A DNA stretch of 38,639 bases from Flammeovirgaceae bacterium (GTDB lineage: Bacteria > Bacteroidota > Bacteroidia > Cytophagales > Cyclobacteriaceae), in assembly GCA_016709845.1 (NCBI GenBank), contig JADJMA010000038.1, positions 1 to 38,639 of the forward strand, given 5' to 3'. Of the stretch, positions 1-10,238 are shown one piece after another. Position numbers and translations under genes: made by a program. The notes beneath the pieces were generated by a model, which was given only the letters and a program-made list of their open reading frames with translations, made no database searches and was not told where the DNA came from. Numbering within the stretch: position 1 is the first letter of the stretch; every line of letters begins with the position of its first letter.

Positions 1-345
1 TTGAGTTTCTTAATGTAATACTCATTTTGATTGCGTACAAATGCCTGAATTTCAGTTAGTAATAATTGTCTGAATGGCGTTTCCCGCAATCCGCTGTAAT
101 CGTAACGCTCCTTACCATAATCTAAATAATTGTAAAGGCTTCCTAAACGAATAGTGCAAAACTCATCAAGATTCGATGCAGTGATTGAAAGAAATTTAAG
201 GCGCTCAAAAATACTCCGATCTGTGCTTGGCCTGATCAAGCACCGTTGATTAAACGTAGCCAACTTAAATCTCTGCTGATGTAATTACTTTCCTGAATAT
301 GCTTTATTATCCAATCGTTCGGTTTGCCGATGTCTCCCTCCATCA
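1..345 (-). CDS. ppk1: Polyphosphate kinase 1, N-terminal part (runs off left edge, frameshifted)
   Basis: Polyphosphate kinase 1 reversibly makes inorganic polyphosphate from ATP. The fragment starts at an ATG at 343-345 and runs off the left edge, so only about 115 residues of the N-terminal domain are present. Read across frames it gives RDLSWLRFNQRCLDQA, then DRSIFERLKFLSITASNLDE followed by FCTIRLGSLYNYLDYG. The family's N-terminal hallmark is an (E/K/R)xLSWLxFNxRVL block followed by ERLKFL and SNLDEF. At least three indels, at roughly 215-270, break the frame, so no single long ORF is visible. The gene begins 10 bases after the gyrB stop on the same strand, which suggests co-transcription. 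Family assignment is confident. The broken frame most likely reflects consensus error, because the sequence recovers perfectly after each shift. Confidence 0.85.
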
Positions 346-355
346 TACTTTGATT

Positions 356-2259
356 TTAGATGTCTATCCGGGCATACTTGGCATTCTTTTCAATAAAGTC
401 TCTGCGAGGTGCTACTTCGTCACCCATTAACATAGAGAACAAGTGATCTGCTTCGGCAGCAGATTCAACATTTACTTGCTTAAGTGTTCGTCTTACAGGA
501 TCCATGGTAGTGGACCAAAGCTGTTTCGGGGTTCATTTCTCCTAACCCTTATAGCGTTGGAACGCCAACGCTATCTTCGTTTCCACCTTTACTCAATCTT
601 CTTTAACAATAGCCTCCCGCTCCTCTTCATTCCAGCAGTAACGTTCTTCGCGTCCCTTTTTAAAAGATAAAGCGGTGGAAGAGCGATGTAAAAATAACCT
701 TGTTCTATTAAATCACGCATATAGCGAAAGAAGAAAGTCAAAATTAAGGTACGGATATGACTTCCGTCAACGTCCGCATCCGTCATAATAATAACTTTAT
801 GATATCTTAATTTGGTAAGGTTGAGTGCTTTGTTGTCTTCCGCTGTTCCAAAGCTTACACCCAACGCGGTAATCATGTTCTTGATTTCTTCGTTTTCGTA
901 GATCTTGTGTTCCTGAGCCTTTTCCACATTCAGAATTTTTCCTCGCAAGGGTAATATTGCCTGAAAGTTCCGGTCTCTCCCTTGCTTGGCCGATCCGCCC
1001 GCGGAATCTCCAGGCAAGCCAGTGCCCGAAAGCACATTTTTACGTTGAACCATTTCGCGGGCTTTACGGGCCGCAATCCTTGCCTGTGCGGCTAAAATCA
1101 CTTTGCTAACAATGAGCTTAGCCTCTTTGGGGTGCTCTTCAAGATAATGTTGTAGCACTTCGCCAACAGCTGTATCTACGGCACCCATAACATCTGAGTT
1201 ACCAAGTTTGGTCTTTGTCTGACCTTCAAATTGAGGTTCTGCCACCTTCACAGAAATAACTGCTGTAAGTCCTTCACGAAAGTCATCCCCACTTATCTCT
1301 ACTTTGGCCTTTTCGAGCAGTCCTGATTTATCCGCATAGCTCTTTAAGTGTCTGGGTGAGGCGCGCCTGAAACCGGCAACATGCGTTCCACCTTCGTGGG
1401 TATTAATATTGTTGACATAAGAAACAAGATTCTCACTATAAGAGGTATTATAATTCAAAGCAACCTGTACCGGTATATCGCTCTTATCATTCTCTATATA
1501 AATAGGGCTTGGAATTAATCTCTCCCTCGTAGAATCCAGATACTCAACGAATTCACTCAGTCCACCTACAGATAAAAATGAGGATCTTTTTGGCTCACCA
1601 CTTTCATCTTTATCTCTTAGGTCTGTAAGATTTATCTTAATGCCTGGATTTAAAAATGATAGCTCACGAAGTCTGGTTGCTATTGTTTCATAATTGTATT
1701 CTGTGGTGAGAATAAATATTTCCGAATCAGGCTTGAAGCGAATGGTCGTTCCTTTTTGCTCCGAATCTCCAGCTATTCTTACTGAATATTGGGGCACCCC
1801 ACGATGATACTCCTGTTCAAATATCTTTCCATCACGATAAACCGTAGCTATAAGAACAGACGATAGCGCATTAACGCAAGAAACCCCAACACCATGCAAA
1901 CCACCTGATACTTTGTATGATCCTTTGTCAAATTTTCCACCAGCATGGAGCACTGTCATAACAACCTCCAGAGCTGAGCGCTTTTCCTTCTCATGCATAT
2001 CCGTAGGTATACCACGGCCATTGTCTACTACTGTTATGGAGTTGTCCTCGTTAATGGTTACGTCTATAGTATCACAATAGCCAGCCAGAGCTTCGTCAAT
2101 GGAGTTATCTACCACCTCATAAACCAGATGATGAAGCCCTTTTACCCCAATATCTCCTATATACATGGCAGGCCTTTTCCGAACCGCTTCTAAACCTTCT
2201 AAAACCTGAATATTACTCGCTGAATAGTTGGCTTCCTTCTTTGCTTTTTCTTCGCTCAT
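356..2259 (-). CDS. gyrB: DNA gyrase subunit B (3' third frameshifted by consensus errors)
   Basis: ATPase subunit of DNA gyrase, which introduces negative supercoils with GyrA. It starts at the ATG at 2259 (MSEEKAKKEANYSASNIQVL). The N-terminal GHKL ATPase domain shows EVVDNSIDEALAG, VDNGRGIP and GGLHGVGVSCVNALS. The TOPRIM region shows EGDSAGGSAKQGRDR in the variant form PGDSAGGSAKQGRDR, and DADVDGSHIRTLILTFFFR. The continuous frame ends at 589. In other frames the rest follows: YCWNEEEREAIVKE, RYKGLGEMNPEQLW, then AAEADHLFSMLMGDEVAPRR and a stop at 356-358. I count five single-base indels, near 526, 546, 560, 596 and 658, nearly all in short homopolymers. gyrB is essential and the motifs are intact, so these are almost certainly sequencing or consensus errors and the gene is full length, about 634 residues. 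ppk1 follows directly. Confidence 0.95.
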
Positions 2260-2278
2260 TTTGACTTTTTATAACCTT

Positions 2279-2286
2279 CAAAAATA
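2279..2286 (-). promoter_or_regulatory. Candidate Bacteroidota -7 box for gyrB
   Basis: On the minus strand this reads TATTTTTG, matching the Bacteroidota -7 consensus TAnnTTTG. It lies about 20 bases upstream of the gyrB ATG. No clear TTG -33 element was found at the usual spacing, so support is modest. Confidence 0.3.
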
Positions 2287-2420
2287 AGCTATTGGAAAGC
2301 GTTTTCCGCATTTAAACCTCATAAAACCGAAGTATTTTTTATACTTGATCAAGTCTTTTTCTCAGCCCTTTTCAATGATCAACTACTTATTCAGTTTTAG
2401 TGTTTTAATCACCATCGGTT

Positions 2421-3230
2421 ATGAAAAAATCTGCAGTTTCATAGATGCTGTTTTCTAATACTTCCGGTCGCCTATTCTCAAGCTCCAAAACAGAATTTAG
2501 GATAACGTAAGAGTCCCATATTTCGATCACCAGAAGATTCAAATGAATATGCCAGAGCGCAACTTGAATTCAAAAGTTTGATAGCCGATCGATCTAAATT
2601 TGATCCTACCAATACTCACTATGAGGTGTCAGATAAAAACTATAGTGAAATTAAGAATCTGAGTATTTCAGAAAAGAATTTGAAGCGAATCCCTAAAGAT
2701 ATTTTGCTTTGCAGAAACCTTGAGTCGTTGAATTGGTCAATACGAGTATTCGAAAATTCAAAAAGCAGGAAAGGCCTCCCCACCTTTCAAGTATTTACAT
2801 TTTGAATAATCAGCTCTCTGGAAAACTTTAACTTGGAAAAAATGAATCTGTAACCACTCTGGGAATAAGAGGCCCCAATCCGGAAGAGATACCAACCTCC
2901 TTTAAGAAGTTCAGGAATTTAGAGAATTTAGATATTAACGCTACCGAACTAACCTCATTTCCTAAAGGCATATAAAAAGAGGTATTGCAGGTTAATAATT
3001 ACGGATTAATTCTGGTGCCAAATAATTTACTCAGGTTAAAAGTTTTTAAAATTTTAATATTTCATTGAATCAAATCACGGAATTACCCGATGGGCAATTA
3101 ACACTATCATCCCTAAAACTTTTGGTTTTAGTAAATAATCCTTGGAACGAAACCAGCCTAATTAAGGGTGGCAGCGGTTACACAGCCCTTTCGCGATAAA
3201 GGAGCCGAGGTTCACATTGAGGATAACTAA
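2421..3230 (+). CDS. Secreted leucine-rich-repeat protein (heavily frameshifted)
   Basis: Read across frames, this is a small secreted leucine-rich-repeat protein. The ATG at 2421 opens a signal peptide that reads MKKICSFIDAVFLILPVAYS followed by QAPKQN after two indels are repaired. A spacer with SPEDSNEYARAQLEFKSLIA follows. LRR-like units then run through IKNLSISEKNLKRIPKDIL, VTTLGIRGPNPEEIP, RNLENLDINATELTSFPKGI, and TLSSLKLLVLVNNPWNETSL. The end reads FRDKGAEVHIEDN with a stop at 3228-3230. Only about 75 codons (2578-2805) are continuous, and at least six indels are needed. The function is unknown; bacterial LRR proteins usually mediate protein binding at the envelope. It lies between divergent gyrB and convergent ppk2. 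It could be a real pseudogene, but indel density matches the error-rich left end of the window. Confidence 0.65.
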
Positions 3231-3241
3231 GTAGAATGGAT

Positions 3242-4185
3242 TTACTTCTTCGGTTTAGCATTACTACTCTTTTTACCCTTGCCATTATCCTTTTCGCTCA
3301 TCAACTGCAGTTTTGCTTTTTGCAGTTCCTCTTTTTGGGCCTGATTAATTGTAGGATAACTAATATCAAGTTCACCAAACTGTCTTGTGATAATGCCAGC
3401 AATGGCAAGCCTTGCAAACCACTTATCGTCAGCTGGTATTACAAACCAAGGGGCATAATCGGTAGAGGTTGCACTCAGGGCATCCTCATAGGCTTTCTGA
3501 TAATCATCCCAATAGGCGCGTTCTTTCAAATCGGATAAAGAAAATTTCCAATTCTTGCTGGGGTCGTCAATACGTTCTAAAAACCGTTTCTTTTGCTCCT
3601 TTTTTGAAACGTTTAAAAAAAACTTTAGAATAATAGTACCATTGTCAGCAAGATTTTTCTCGAAGCGTCTTATTTGTTTATATCGTTGCTCCCAGAATTT
3701 ATCATCAATTTTTTTTACAGTTTCTATTCCAGGAATACGCTCATTCAAAATCCATTCAGGATGTACCTTGGTCACTAGTACATTTTCATAGTGCGATCTG
3801 TTATGGATGGCTATCTCGCCCCGTGCCGGAAGTGCGGTCTCATGTCGCCAAAAATAATCGTGATCTAATTCAGCCGAATTGGGGGCCTTAAAACTATATA
3901 CTTTTACTCCCAGGGATTGAATCCGGACATGATGTGTTTTACCGCCCCATCTTTACCTGCGGCATCCATAGCCTGAAGAATGATAAGTACACTAAACCTA
4001 TTGTGGGCATACAATTCATCCTGAACTTCGGCCAGATGCTTTCTGCCGTTTTCAAGTAGAAGTTCTGAATCGCCCTTATTTAGAGTTTTCCCAGTGTATT
4101 CCGTATCAAAATCTTTGAGTTTTATTTTTTTACCAGGATTAACTGTAAATTTTTTTTAACTGGATTAATTTTTCGTCAGAAAGCA
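3242..4185 (-). CDS. ppk2: Polyphosphate kinase 2 family phosphotransferase (frameshifted)
   Basis: PPK2-family enzyme that transfers phosphate between polyphosphate and nucleotides. The start is the ATG at 4183-4185 (MLSDEKLIQLKK). Residues reading ILQAMDAAGKDGAVKHIMSG contain the Walker A-like DAAGKDG loop, followed by GVKVYSFKAP. The later DYFWRHETALPARGEIAIHN is the family's WR...P..G.I.IFNRSHYE block in near form, and SHYENVLVTKVHPEW follows. The C-terminal half from 3775 is continuous and includes KFFLNVSKKEQKKRFLERI and YAPWFVIPADDKWFAR. One extra A in the run near 4150 and one missing base near 3911 break the frame. The tail is Lys-rich (KGKKSSNAKPKK). Length, about 314 codons, is typical of short one-domain PPK2 proteins. 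Whether it prefers AMP, ADP or GDP cannot be told from what I can see. Confidence 0.88.
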
Positions 4186-4337
4186 TAATGGAGAGGTTTA
4201 TTCCCCAAGCTAACAAATAGATTGTTCCAAAAACCATGATTTATATCACACTTTGAAAAAATCATCAAAATCTTACTCAATCTCATAAATCTTTACAATT
4301 CTGATTAAATTGGCTGACATTGATACATAACTATGTC

Positions 4338-4796
4338 ATGAGGAAGTGGTTTATCCGGGTGTTTATTGTTACATGGGTGACAACCCTGTCATTTGCGGGC
4401 ATAGCACAAGATGACAAAGAGGCGATTAAAGAGGTTATTGCAAAAGAAACCATCGCCTTCCTGAATGTAGATTATAAAAAATGGTCGGATTGTTGGCTAA
4501 AGGTGCCTTATGCCTACTGGTCTTATTCAGATTCTACAACCATTAGCCGCACGGAAGGATGGGACCTGATGAATAAAACATTTGCCGATTATTTCAAGAA
4601 TGCCAGGCCTTCGAGTGGTAAGGTGAGTAATGAGTGGATAGAATTTAGGATTTACGAAAACGGAGCCTATGTAAGATTTGCCCAAAAGGTGATTGACGAA
4701 TATGAAACAAGCGAAACTTCGCAAATCCGAATATTAGAAAAAAAAGAAGGGCAGTGGAAAGTTGTTTGCGTATGGGCCATAGCCCGATACCCTTAA
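4338..4796 (+). CDS. Secreted NTF2-like (SnoaL/DUF4440-type) protein, copy 1
   Basis: Small exported protein of about 152 residues with a likely NTF2-like cone fold. The ATG at 4338 (MRKWFIRVFIVTWVTTLSFA) gives a clean signal peptide ending near AGIAQ, and is preferred over an in-frame TTG at 4320. The mature part begins DDKEAIKEVIAKETIAF, the usual helical opening of SnoaL/DUF4440 proteins. It goes on to WSDCWLKVPYAYWSYSD, then SQIRILEKKEGQWKVVCV near the end, the last strand pair of the fold. No catalytic residues are diagnosable. A paralogue follows 67 bases downstream in the same orientation with the same order of motifs. Frame is intact. Confidence 0.75.
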   Translation: MRKWFIRVFIVTWVTTLSFAGIAQDDKEAIKEVIAKETIAFLNVDYKKWSDCWLKVPYAYWSYSDSTTISRTEGWDLMNKTFADYFKNARPSSGKVSNEWIEFRIYENGAYVRFAQKVIDEYETSETSQIRILEKKEGQWKVVCVWAIARYP

Positions 4797-4863
4797 GGAA
4801 GCGAAGATTTGTTTTTTGGTTCTGAAAAAGTTTAGTAAATTAAAAATTAAAACCCCACTCGAT

Positions 4864-5358
4864 ATGAAAACGTTTAAACATTTATTTCTGGCAGGAATGT
4901 TTTGTGTGACATTTTCATCGCTGGTTGCCCAGGACAGTAAGGACGTTGCAGCCATTAAGGCTGTGATTGAAAAGGAAACCTCTTCTTTCTTCAATGTAAA
5001 TCGAAAAGAGTGGGAAGATACTTGGTTACAAGCACCCTATGCCTATTGGTCGTATTCTGACTCTACGGGTACAAGTTTCATTGAGGGCTGGGACGGTATT
5101 CGGAAATCTTTTGACGAATATTTTAAAACCCAAAAGCCTAACCGTCAAATCGATGTTGCTCATCAAAAAACAGGGTTAAAAATCGATCGAACCTGGTCAA
5201 GCATTCGTACTTATGGTACAGGCGCCTACGTGCGTTACACCCAAAAAGTAAATGACGAAATTGATCGGGATGAAACTTCTCAAATCCGAATTCTTGAAAA
5301 AAAGGATGGTAAATGGAAGATAGTTTGCGTTGGCGCTATCGCCAGTTATCCAGAGTAA
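4864..5358 (+). CDS. Secreted NTF2-like (SnoaL/DUF4440-type) protein, copy 2
   Basis: Tandem paralogue of the preceding gene, about 164 residues. The ATG at 4864 (MKTFKHLFLAGMFCVTFSSL) begins a signal peptide cleaved near LVAQ. An upstream in-frame TTG at 4816 would spoil the signal peptide, so I reject it. Shared motifs with copy 1 are APYAYWSYSDSTGTSFIEGW against VPYAYWSYSDSTTISRTEGW, GAYVRYTQKV against GAYVRFAQKV, and SQIRILEKKDGKWKIVCVGA against SQIRILEKKEGQWKVVCVWA. Copy 2 carries an insertion of about 12 residues (around QIDVAHQKTGLKI) in the middle. The role is unknown, probably periplasmic. The gene converges on the CoA-binding protein gene, with only 8 bases between them. Confidence 0.75.
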   Translation: MKTFKHLFLAGMFCVTFSSLVAQDSKDVAAIKAVIEKETSSFFNVNRKEWEDTWLQAPYAYWSYSDSTGTSFIEGWDGIRKSFDEYFKTQKPNRQIDVAHQKTGLKIDRTWSSIRTYGTGAYVRYTQKVNDEIDRDETSQIRILEKKDGKWKIVCVGAIASYPE

Positions 5359-5366
5359 TTGGGTTT

Positions 5367-5731
5367 TTAATATTGTCCAGATCGTAAGAGAACCAGGGTG
5401 CAAGCTTGAAGTGCCTCTGCTCCTGATTCTTCCACTAATTTTTCAAATTCACTATTTTCAGTTCCGGGGTTAAAATAACCCGCTTTGGTTTAAGGCTCAA
5501 TAGATATTCATAATGTTCCGGTTGATGCCGAGGACCAATATATAAGGTAATTGTATCAACATCTTTGACAGCCGGCCTTTCACTGATTGGCAAAATATCT
5601 ATCCCATATACAGTTCCTTTCTTTATCCCTATAGGAATAGGTTCATGATTATATTCCTTAAGCATGCCTGCAGCCAGATAGGCATAGCGCGAGGGGTTGG
5701 TGGTTGCCCCGATGATTACTGTCTTCTTCAT
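5367..5731 (-). CDS. CoA-binding domain protein (YccU-like, one frameshift)
   Basis: Small Rossmann-fold protein of the CoA-binding (YccU-like) family, function unassigned. The start MKKTVIIGATTNPSRYAYLA shows the glycine-poor nucleotide-binding turn typical of the family. PIGIKKGTVYGIDILPI and DTITLYIGPRHQPEHYEYLL follow. The uninterrupted frame ends early at 5435. One missing A near 5470 restores KRVILNPGTENSEFEKLVEE and SGAEALQACTLVLLRSGQY, the usual C-terminus, with a stop at 5367-5369. The full protein is about 121 residues, normal for the family. Its ATG overlaps the stop of the FAD-dependent dehydrogenase (ATGA), so the two are probably translationally coupled. Confidence 0.85.
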
Positions 5732-7314
5732 ACCTTATTTTGTTTGATGTATTTGTGTACTGCCGCTTCAGCACAACGCTCGCCATCCATGGCTGCCGAA
5801 ACAATTCCACCTGCATACCCTGCGCCTTCTCCGCAAGGAAAAAGTCTCTTTGTTTGAACGTGCTCCAGCGTTTCCTTATCCCTTGGAATACGTACCGGGG
5901 ATGATGTTCGGCTCTCTACCCCAACAATTTGCGCATCATTTGTCAAATAGCCTTTCATTTTACTTCCGAAATTCTTAAAACCTTGCTTCAATGCCTCGCT
6001 AACAAATTGCGGTAGTACCGCTCGCATATCTACTGAATTTAATCCCGGTTGATACGATGTTTCCAGAAGTGAATCAGAAACCTTTCCATTTACAAAATCC
6101 ATAAGCCGCTGTGCGGGAGCTGTTTGCGTACTGCCCGCTATGACACATGCTTTTTGCTCTATCTCTGCTTGAAAAAACATACCGGCCAGTGTCCCTTTAT
6201 CTTGAAACTTCTTAAAGTCTGTCTCGGCTACCGCTACCACAATTCCAGAATTTGCATATTTTGAATCCCTTCGTGACGGGCTCATACCATTCACTACAAT
6301 TTCGCCAGGGGCCGTGGCTGCAGGCACAATAAATCCACCCGGGCACATACAAAAAGAAAAAACGCCCCGCTCCTGCTCATTGACTTTTGCCTGATGCACT
6401 AATGCATACGAAGAAGCGGGTAAGTAAGGGTCCCGATTTGTGAGACAGTGATACTGAATCTGATCAATCAGATTTTGTGAATGCTCAACCCGCACACCCA
6501 AGGCAAAAGGCTTTGCTTCAATATGGATTTTTTTCCGATGTAGAAGATGGAAAATATCGCGCGCAGAATGTCCAGTCGCAAGGATAACCGCGACAGCCTT
6601 TAATTGATCGCCTTGTTGCGTTATAACGCCACACACTTCGTCATTATCCAACAAGAGATCGGTAACCGCTGTATTGAAATAAATTTCACCCCCTGCATTT
6701 AGAATGGTGTTGCGCAGTTCGGCCACCAGGTTTGGTAATTTGTTCGTACCAATATGCGGATGGGCATCAAAAAGAATCTCTTCATGGGCACCATGGGCAA
6801 CTAAAATTTCTAAAATGCGCCTCACATCTCCACGCTTTTTCGAACGCGTATAGAGCTTACCATCTGAATACGTACCGGCCCCTCCTTCGCCAAAGCAATA
6901 ATTAGATTCAGGATTAACAATATGTTCTTTATTGATAGCGGCAATATCCCGTCTACGGGTTTGTACATCTTTGCCTCGCTATAAAACGATAGGCTTAACG
7001 CCTAATTCAATCAAACGAATTGCCGCAAACAAACCGGCCGGGCCAGCACCAACAATAATAATTGGATCCGAATTCCTAACATTAAAATCTTGTCTCTGAT
7101 ACGAAATTCCATTACCGATTTCATTTGATAGAACCAGCTCTACCTGTATTTTAACCTGAACGTTTTTTCCCCGTGCATCAACGGAGCGCTTTTGTAGATT
7201 TAGGAAAACAGAACCATCATCCTGTATGCCCAGTTTCTTAAATAAGGCGGGCTTAATTGAGTTATCGTCAAAAGCCTCTTCTGGGCTTAATGAAACTTCT
7301 ATGGTTTTCTTCAT
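5728..7314 (-). CDS. FAD-dependent dehydrogenase (COG2509 type), one in-frame TAG
   Basis: Flavoprotein of the uncharacterised FAD-dependent dehydrogenase family. The N-terminal domain of about 80 residues (MKKTIEVSLSPEEAFDDNSI) precedes the dinucleotide-binding motif PIIIVGAGPAGLFAAIRLIE. Downstream are FGEGGAGTYSDGKLYTRSKK, AVILATGHSARDIF, and the C-terminal FAD loop RLFPCGEGAGYAGGIVSAAM. Unlike the other broken genes, both halves are in one frame. They are separated only by a TAG at 6979-6981, where the family has a Glu (E in the IVLERGKDV context, GAG), so a single G-to-T change explains it. Full length, 528 residues, is normal for the family. The gene starts 12 bases after the MORN protein stop and overlaps the next start. 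Confidence 0.85.
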
Positions 7315-7326
7315 AAGGAAAGGTAT

Positions 7327-9175
7327 TTATCCTTTCAGGTTGAAATTGAATACAAAGTTAACGTTTATCGATGCGATCACCGCCTGCCATCGAAGGAAAA
7401 AAGAATAACCAAAGTTAAGACCGAAACGAAAAGTTTGAGAAAACTTATCCTGATTTACGGAGCTAAAGTCAGTTTCATAGGATGGATCGGCATCAAAAAA
7501 TCCGGTAACCAATGTCATACCCAACAAAGGCATCAATAGTAAAGCCATCTCCATTATTTCGCTGCATCAAGCGACTGCCCAGCATTATCCCATACTCGGC
7601 CCTTTGTTCGGAAGCACTGGCGGTAATTCTATTATCTGGCGATAGCGGATAATCTAAATTCACAAAATGGCTTAGGTTAGTAAATCTAATTTCATGGGCA
7701 AAATACCACATACCCATTTTCATGGGATTGTAAAATTTTTGCTTTAGCGCAATGGCATATCCCCGATCAAAGACTTTCCCTTCAGGAACATCTGAATCGG
7801 CAATGTAAAATGGATTCCGGATGGCTTCAAATTCAAACTCATGTCCTAATCTTTCCTGATTATAAAACTCGATGCCAAAGGGCATAAAGCCAACAAATGA
7901 AAAGGCCGGATTACCTCCAATAATTACTCCTTTATACTCTGGATATCGGGGGCTAAAATAGGTAAAACCCTTACGCGATTTTGTTGTGTTAATTTTTGCT
8001 GGTGATTTCGCCAAGGTATTAATCTCGTTCGCCAAGGTATTATTCTCATAAAATGGTTTATAGTAACCCGACAGCTTTCCATCTTCTTCAAACAGCTCCC
8101 AAGTTCCAACCCGCAAGTCATCTTCAATGGTGCCTTTGGTTTGCAATGACCCGGAAGGATAATAGCCTTTATAGATGCCCTTACCATTCACAAAATCACA
8201 TTCTCCTTCTAGTCTGCCATCCTTAAAATAATAATTCCAGAGTCCATGACTCTTACCATCTCTAACCAGTCCTTTCGTTTTTAATTTTCCATCAGGATAA
8301 TACTCGCGGTACTCGCCACTACCTGATTGGTAGGTGATTTCACTCTTACGTTTTCCACCAGGAGTTTGCGTACTCCAATAGCCGTTCTTCTTACCTCCCA
8401 CATATTCGCCTGAAGAACTTACTGTGCCATCTTCAAAGTAATACTTCCATAATCCAGTAGGCTCATCATTTTCATAACTGCCCTCTGAGGATAGCTGCCC
8501 CGAAGCATAATAACTTTTCCATATACCGTTTCGTTTCCCTCCTATAAAGTCACCTTCGCTTTCCAGTGCACTAGTCTCTGAAAAATAGCGCCAATGCCCT
8601 ACGTTTCGAGTTCCTGCTTTAGGTCCTTCGGCTAGAATTTTGCCCGAATGATAAAACTCTGTATATCGTCCATAATCATCGGCATATTCAATCTCTCCCC
8701 GAAGTACGCCATCCTCAAAAAAGGTTTTCCAAACGCCACTTCGTTTATTATCAACGTACTCACCAATCTCTTTCAGTTCCCCACTTTCGTAATATACTTT
8801 CCAAACACCCTCGCGAAGTTTATTGTTGATGGTACCCTCCATACTTTTTTGACCACTCTCATAAAAATATTCCCACATCCCGTAGTTGGAATTTTGACGA
8901 AGAATACCCCTCATCTTAATATTTCCTGTTTCGTAGTAAAACTCCCAAACGCCTGATGTTTCGTTGTTAACAAACTGACCTTTTGATTCTATGTTGCCAT
9001 TTAGGAAATAGGAGATGTAACGGCCTTGTAAAATATTTTGAATAGTGTCTTTGACCTGATAAACCTCTTTTAGATTTAGTTTGTCGGTATCGTGGTACGT
9101 ATGACGGGTAATGCCCTGCGTTAATCCTTGGAGAGAAAAAAATAGCAGCACACCAATGATTACTATTGCTTTCAT
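7327..9175 (-). CDS. MORN-repeat (YwqK-like) envelope protein with C-terminal barrel-like domain
   Basis: Exported protein of about 615 residues. It has a signal peptide (MKAIVIIGVLLFFSLQGLTQ) and then about a dozen repeats of roughly 23 residues with the pattern G.W..YYESG.L...G.Y..., for example REGVWKVYYESGELKEIGEY and NGIWKSYYASGQLSSEGSYE. These are the MORN-like repeats of the YwqK family. From about residue 395 (SRKGFTYFSPRYPEYKG) the sequence changes to alternating polar and aromatic strands such as MWYFAHEIRFTNLSHFV, which suggests an outer-membrane barrel-like region. One indel in a T run near 7495 splits the last 60 codons, and reading across gives SFFLRWQAVIASINVNFVFN at the end. 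It heads a three-gene run with the flavoprotein and the CoA-binding protein. Its function is unknown; YwqK proteins are sometimes labelled antitoxins, but no toxin gene is adjacent. Confidence 0.8.
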
Positions 9176-9214
9176 AGCAAAATAAAAGTAGCCGTGTAAA
9201 GTTAACGAATTCTT

Positions 9215-10182
9215 TTAGGAAGCACTCGTTGGATAGAGTGCCTTCATAATCGCGGCCTTGCCCCAGTCAGCCTTTTCCTGCTCTGTCCATAGTTCTGGAA
9301 AAAACATGATCCGTTGAAAACGAGGAGGCAAATATTTTTGCCAATTGGTACCTCCGGTGGCTTTGATATCTTCCGGGTCGCGATGCAAGTATCGGGCGGC
9401 CGTGCGCATATGCACTAATCGCCAAAGAACATTTGATAACTGATCAAACTCGCGGAGTTTTTCAATAACAGATTTTGATTGCGGAAAATGCTGAAGGTAT
9501 ATCTTCTGAAGATTCCGGTTGCGGTATTTAAGGCTCGTCTCTGTAAATAATTTAAGGTACTTCTCCTCAAATTGCTGAAGGGTGAGTGTCTTTTTGTCCG
9601 AAGCTAATTCGGTAGCCCCACTCCGCCAATACAAACACGCTACCTGTTTTTCAATATCAGCAGTCTCTTGCAGGTCTTTCCGAAAATCAATATGAATCAA
9701 GTTCGACAAATCAGTGCTACAAATTTCAATAAGACGATACTGGGCCGATTGAAATCCTGAAGAGGGCAACAGAGAGACATTCGGAACTTTAGAAATTGCT
9801 CTTTCTCCAGACCATCGACCATAACGGCAAATGAATTTTCAAGAAGATGAAAATACCGAATGATGCGATCTAATCGTTCTATAAAAAACTTTTCACTCAG
9901 ATTTTTATGATCTGCAATTTGTTCTATTTCCCAGAGGATAAGGTTAAAGTATAATTCTGTGATTTGATGATAGATAATAAACACTTTCTCATCCGGAAAT
10001 TGTGTCTTTGGATTTTGTAGACTTAACAGTGTGTCGAGGTGAATGTAATCCCAATAGGTAAGATAATCGGAATACAGCAAGCCATCCAGGTACGAGGAAA
10101 GATCTTGCCCCATAACTGCATACTTTTGTTGAAGCTTTTCTAATTGTTCACTGAGAGTCGGGCCGCCAGAAGATTTGTCCAT
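9215..10182 (-). CDS. Tryptophan 2,3-dioxygenase (one dinucleotide frameshift)
   Basis: Haem enzyme that opens the indole ring of tryptophan to N-formylkynurenine, the first step of the kynurenine pathway. I prefer the ATG at 10182 (MDKSSGGPTLSEQLEKL) over an in-frame ATG 33 bases upstream, because it keeps the divergent promoter region clear. Family motifs are YLTYWDYIHLDTLLSLQNPK, DEKVFIIYHQITELYFNLIL, FRMSLLPSSGFQSAQYRLIE after repair, and VLWRLVHMRTAARYL with the haem-side His. ATGGTNWQKYLPPRFQR closes the site. The frame breaks near 9771-9777, where an extra CT unit in a CTCTCT tract must be removed. Length, about 322 residues, fits the family. It is divergent from glutaryl-CoA dehydrogenase, consistent with a tryptophan catabolic role. 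Confidence 0.92.
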
Positions 10183-10201
10183 ATAATTGTTAATACTTGC
10201 G

Positions 10202-10209
10202 TAAATTTG
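10202..10209 (+). promoter_or_regulatory. Candidate -7 box for the glutaryl-CoA dehydrogenase gene
   Basis: TAAATTTG is an exact match to the Bacteroidota -7 consensus TAnnTTTG, 30 bases upstream of the ATG at 10239 and inside the 56-base gap between two divergent genes. Several TTG triplets lie upstream, but none at the ideal -33 spacing, so this is a candidate only. Confidence 0.4.
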
Positions 10210-10238
10210 CCCCATTCAAAAGAATAACCAAAATATAT

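Noticed and set aside
2421..3230. True pseudogene of an LRR protein
   Set aside because: Possible, but the indel density equals that in neighbouring gyrB and ppk1, where errors are the better explanation.
6979..6981. Possible recoding of TAG as an amino acid
   Set aside because: No pyrrolysine or suppressor element can be seen and the expected residue is Glu. A one-base change from GAG is simpler, and other genes in the window end normally.
7327..9175. Toxin-antitoxin system based on the YwqK-like label
   Set aside because: The protein is exported, with a signal peptide and an envelope-type C-terminus, and its neighbours are a flavoprotein and a CoA-binding protein. No toxin candidate is adjacent.
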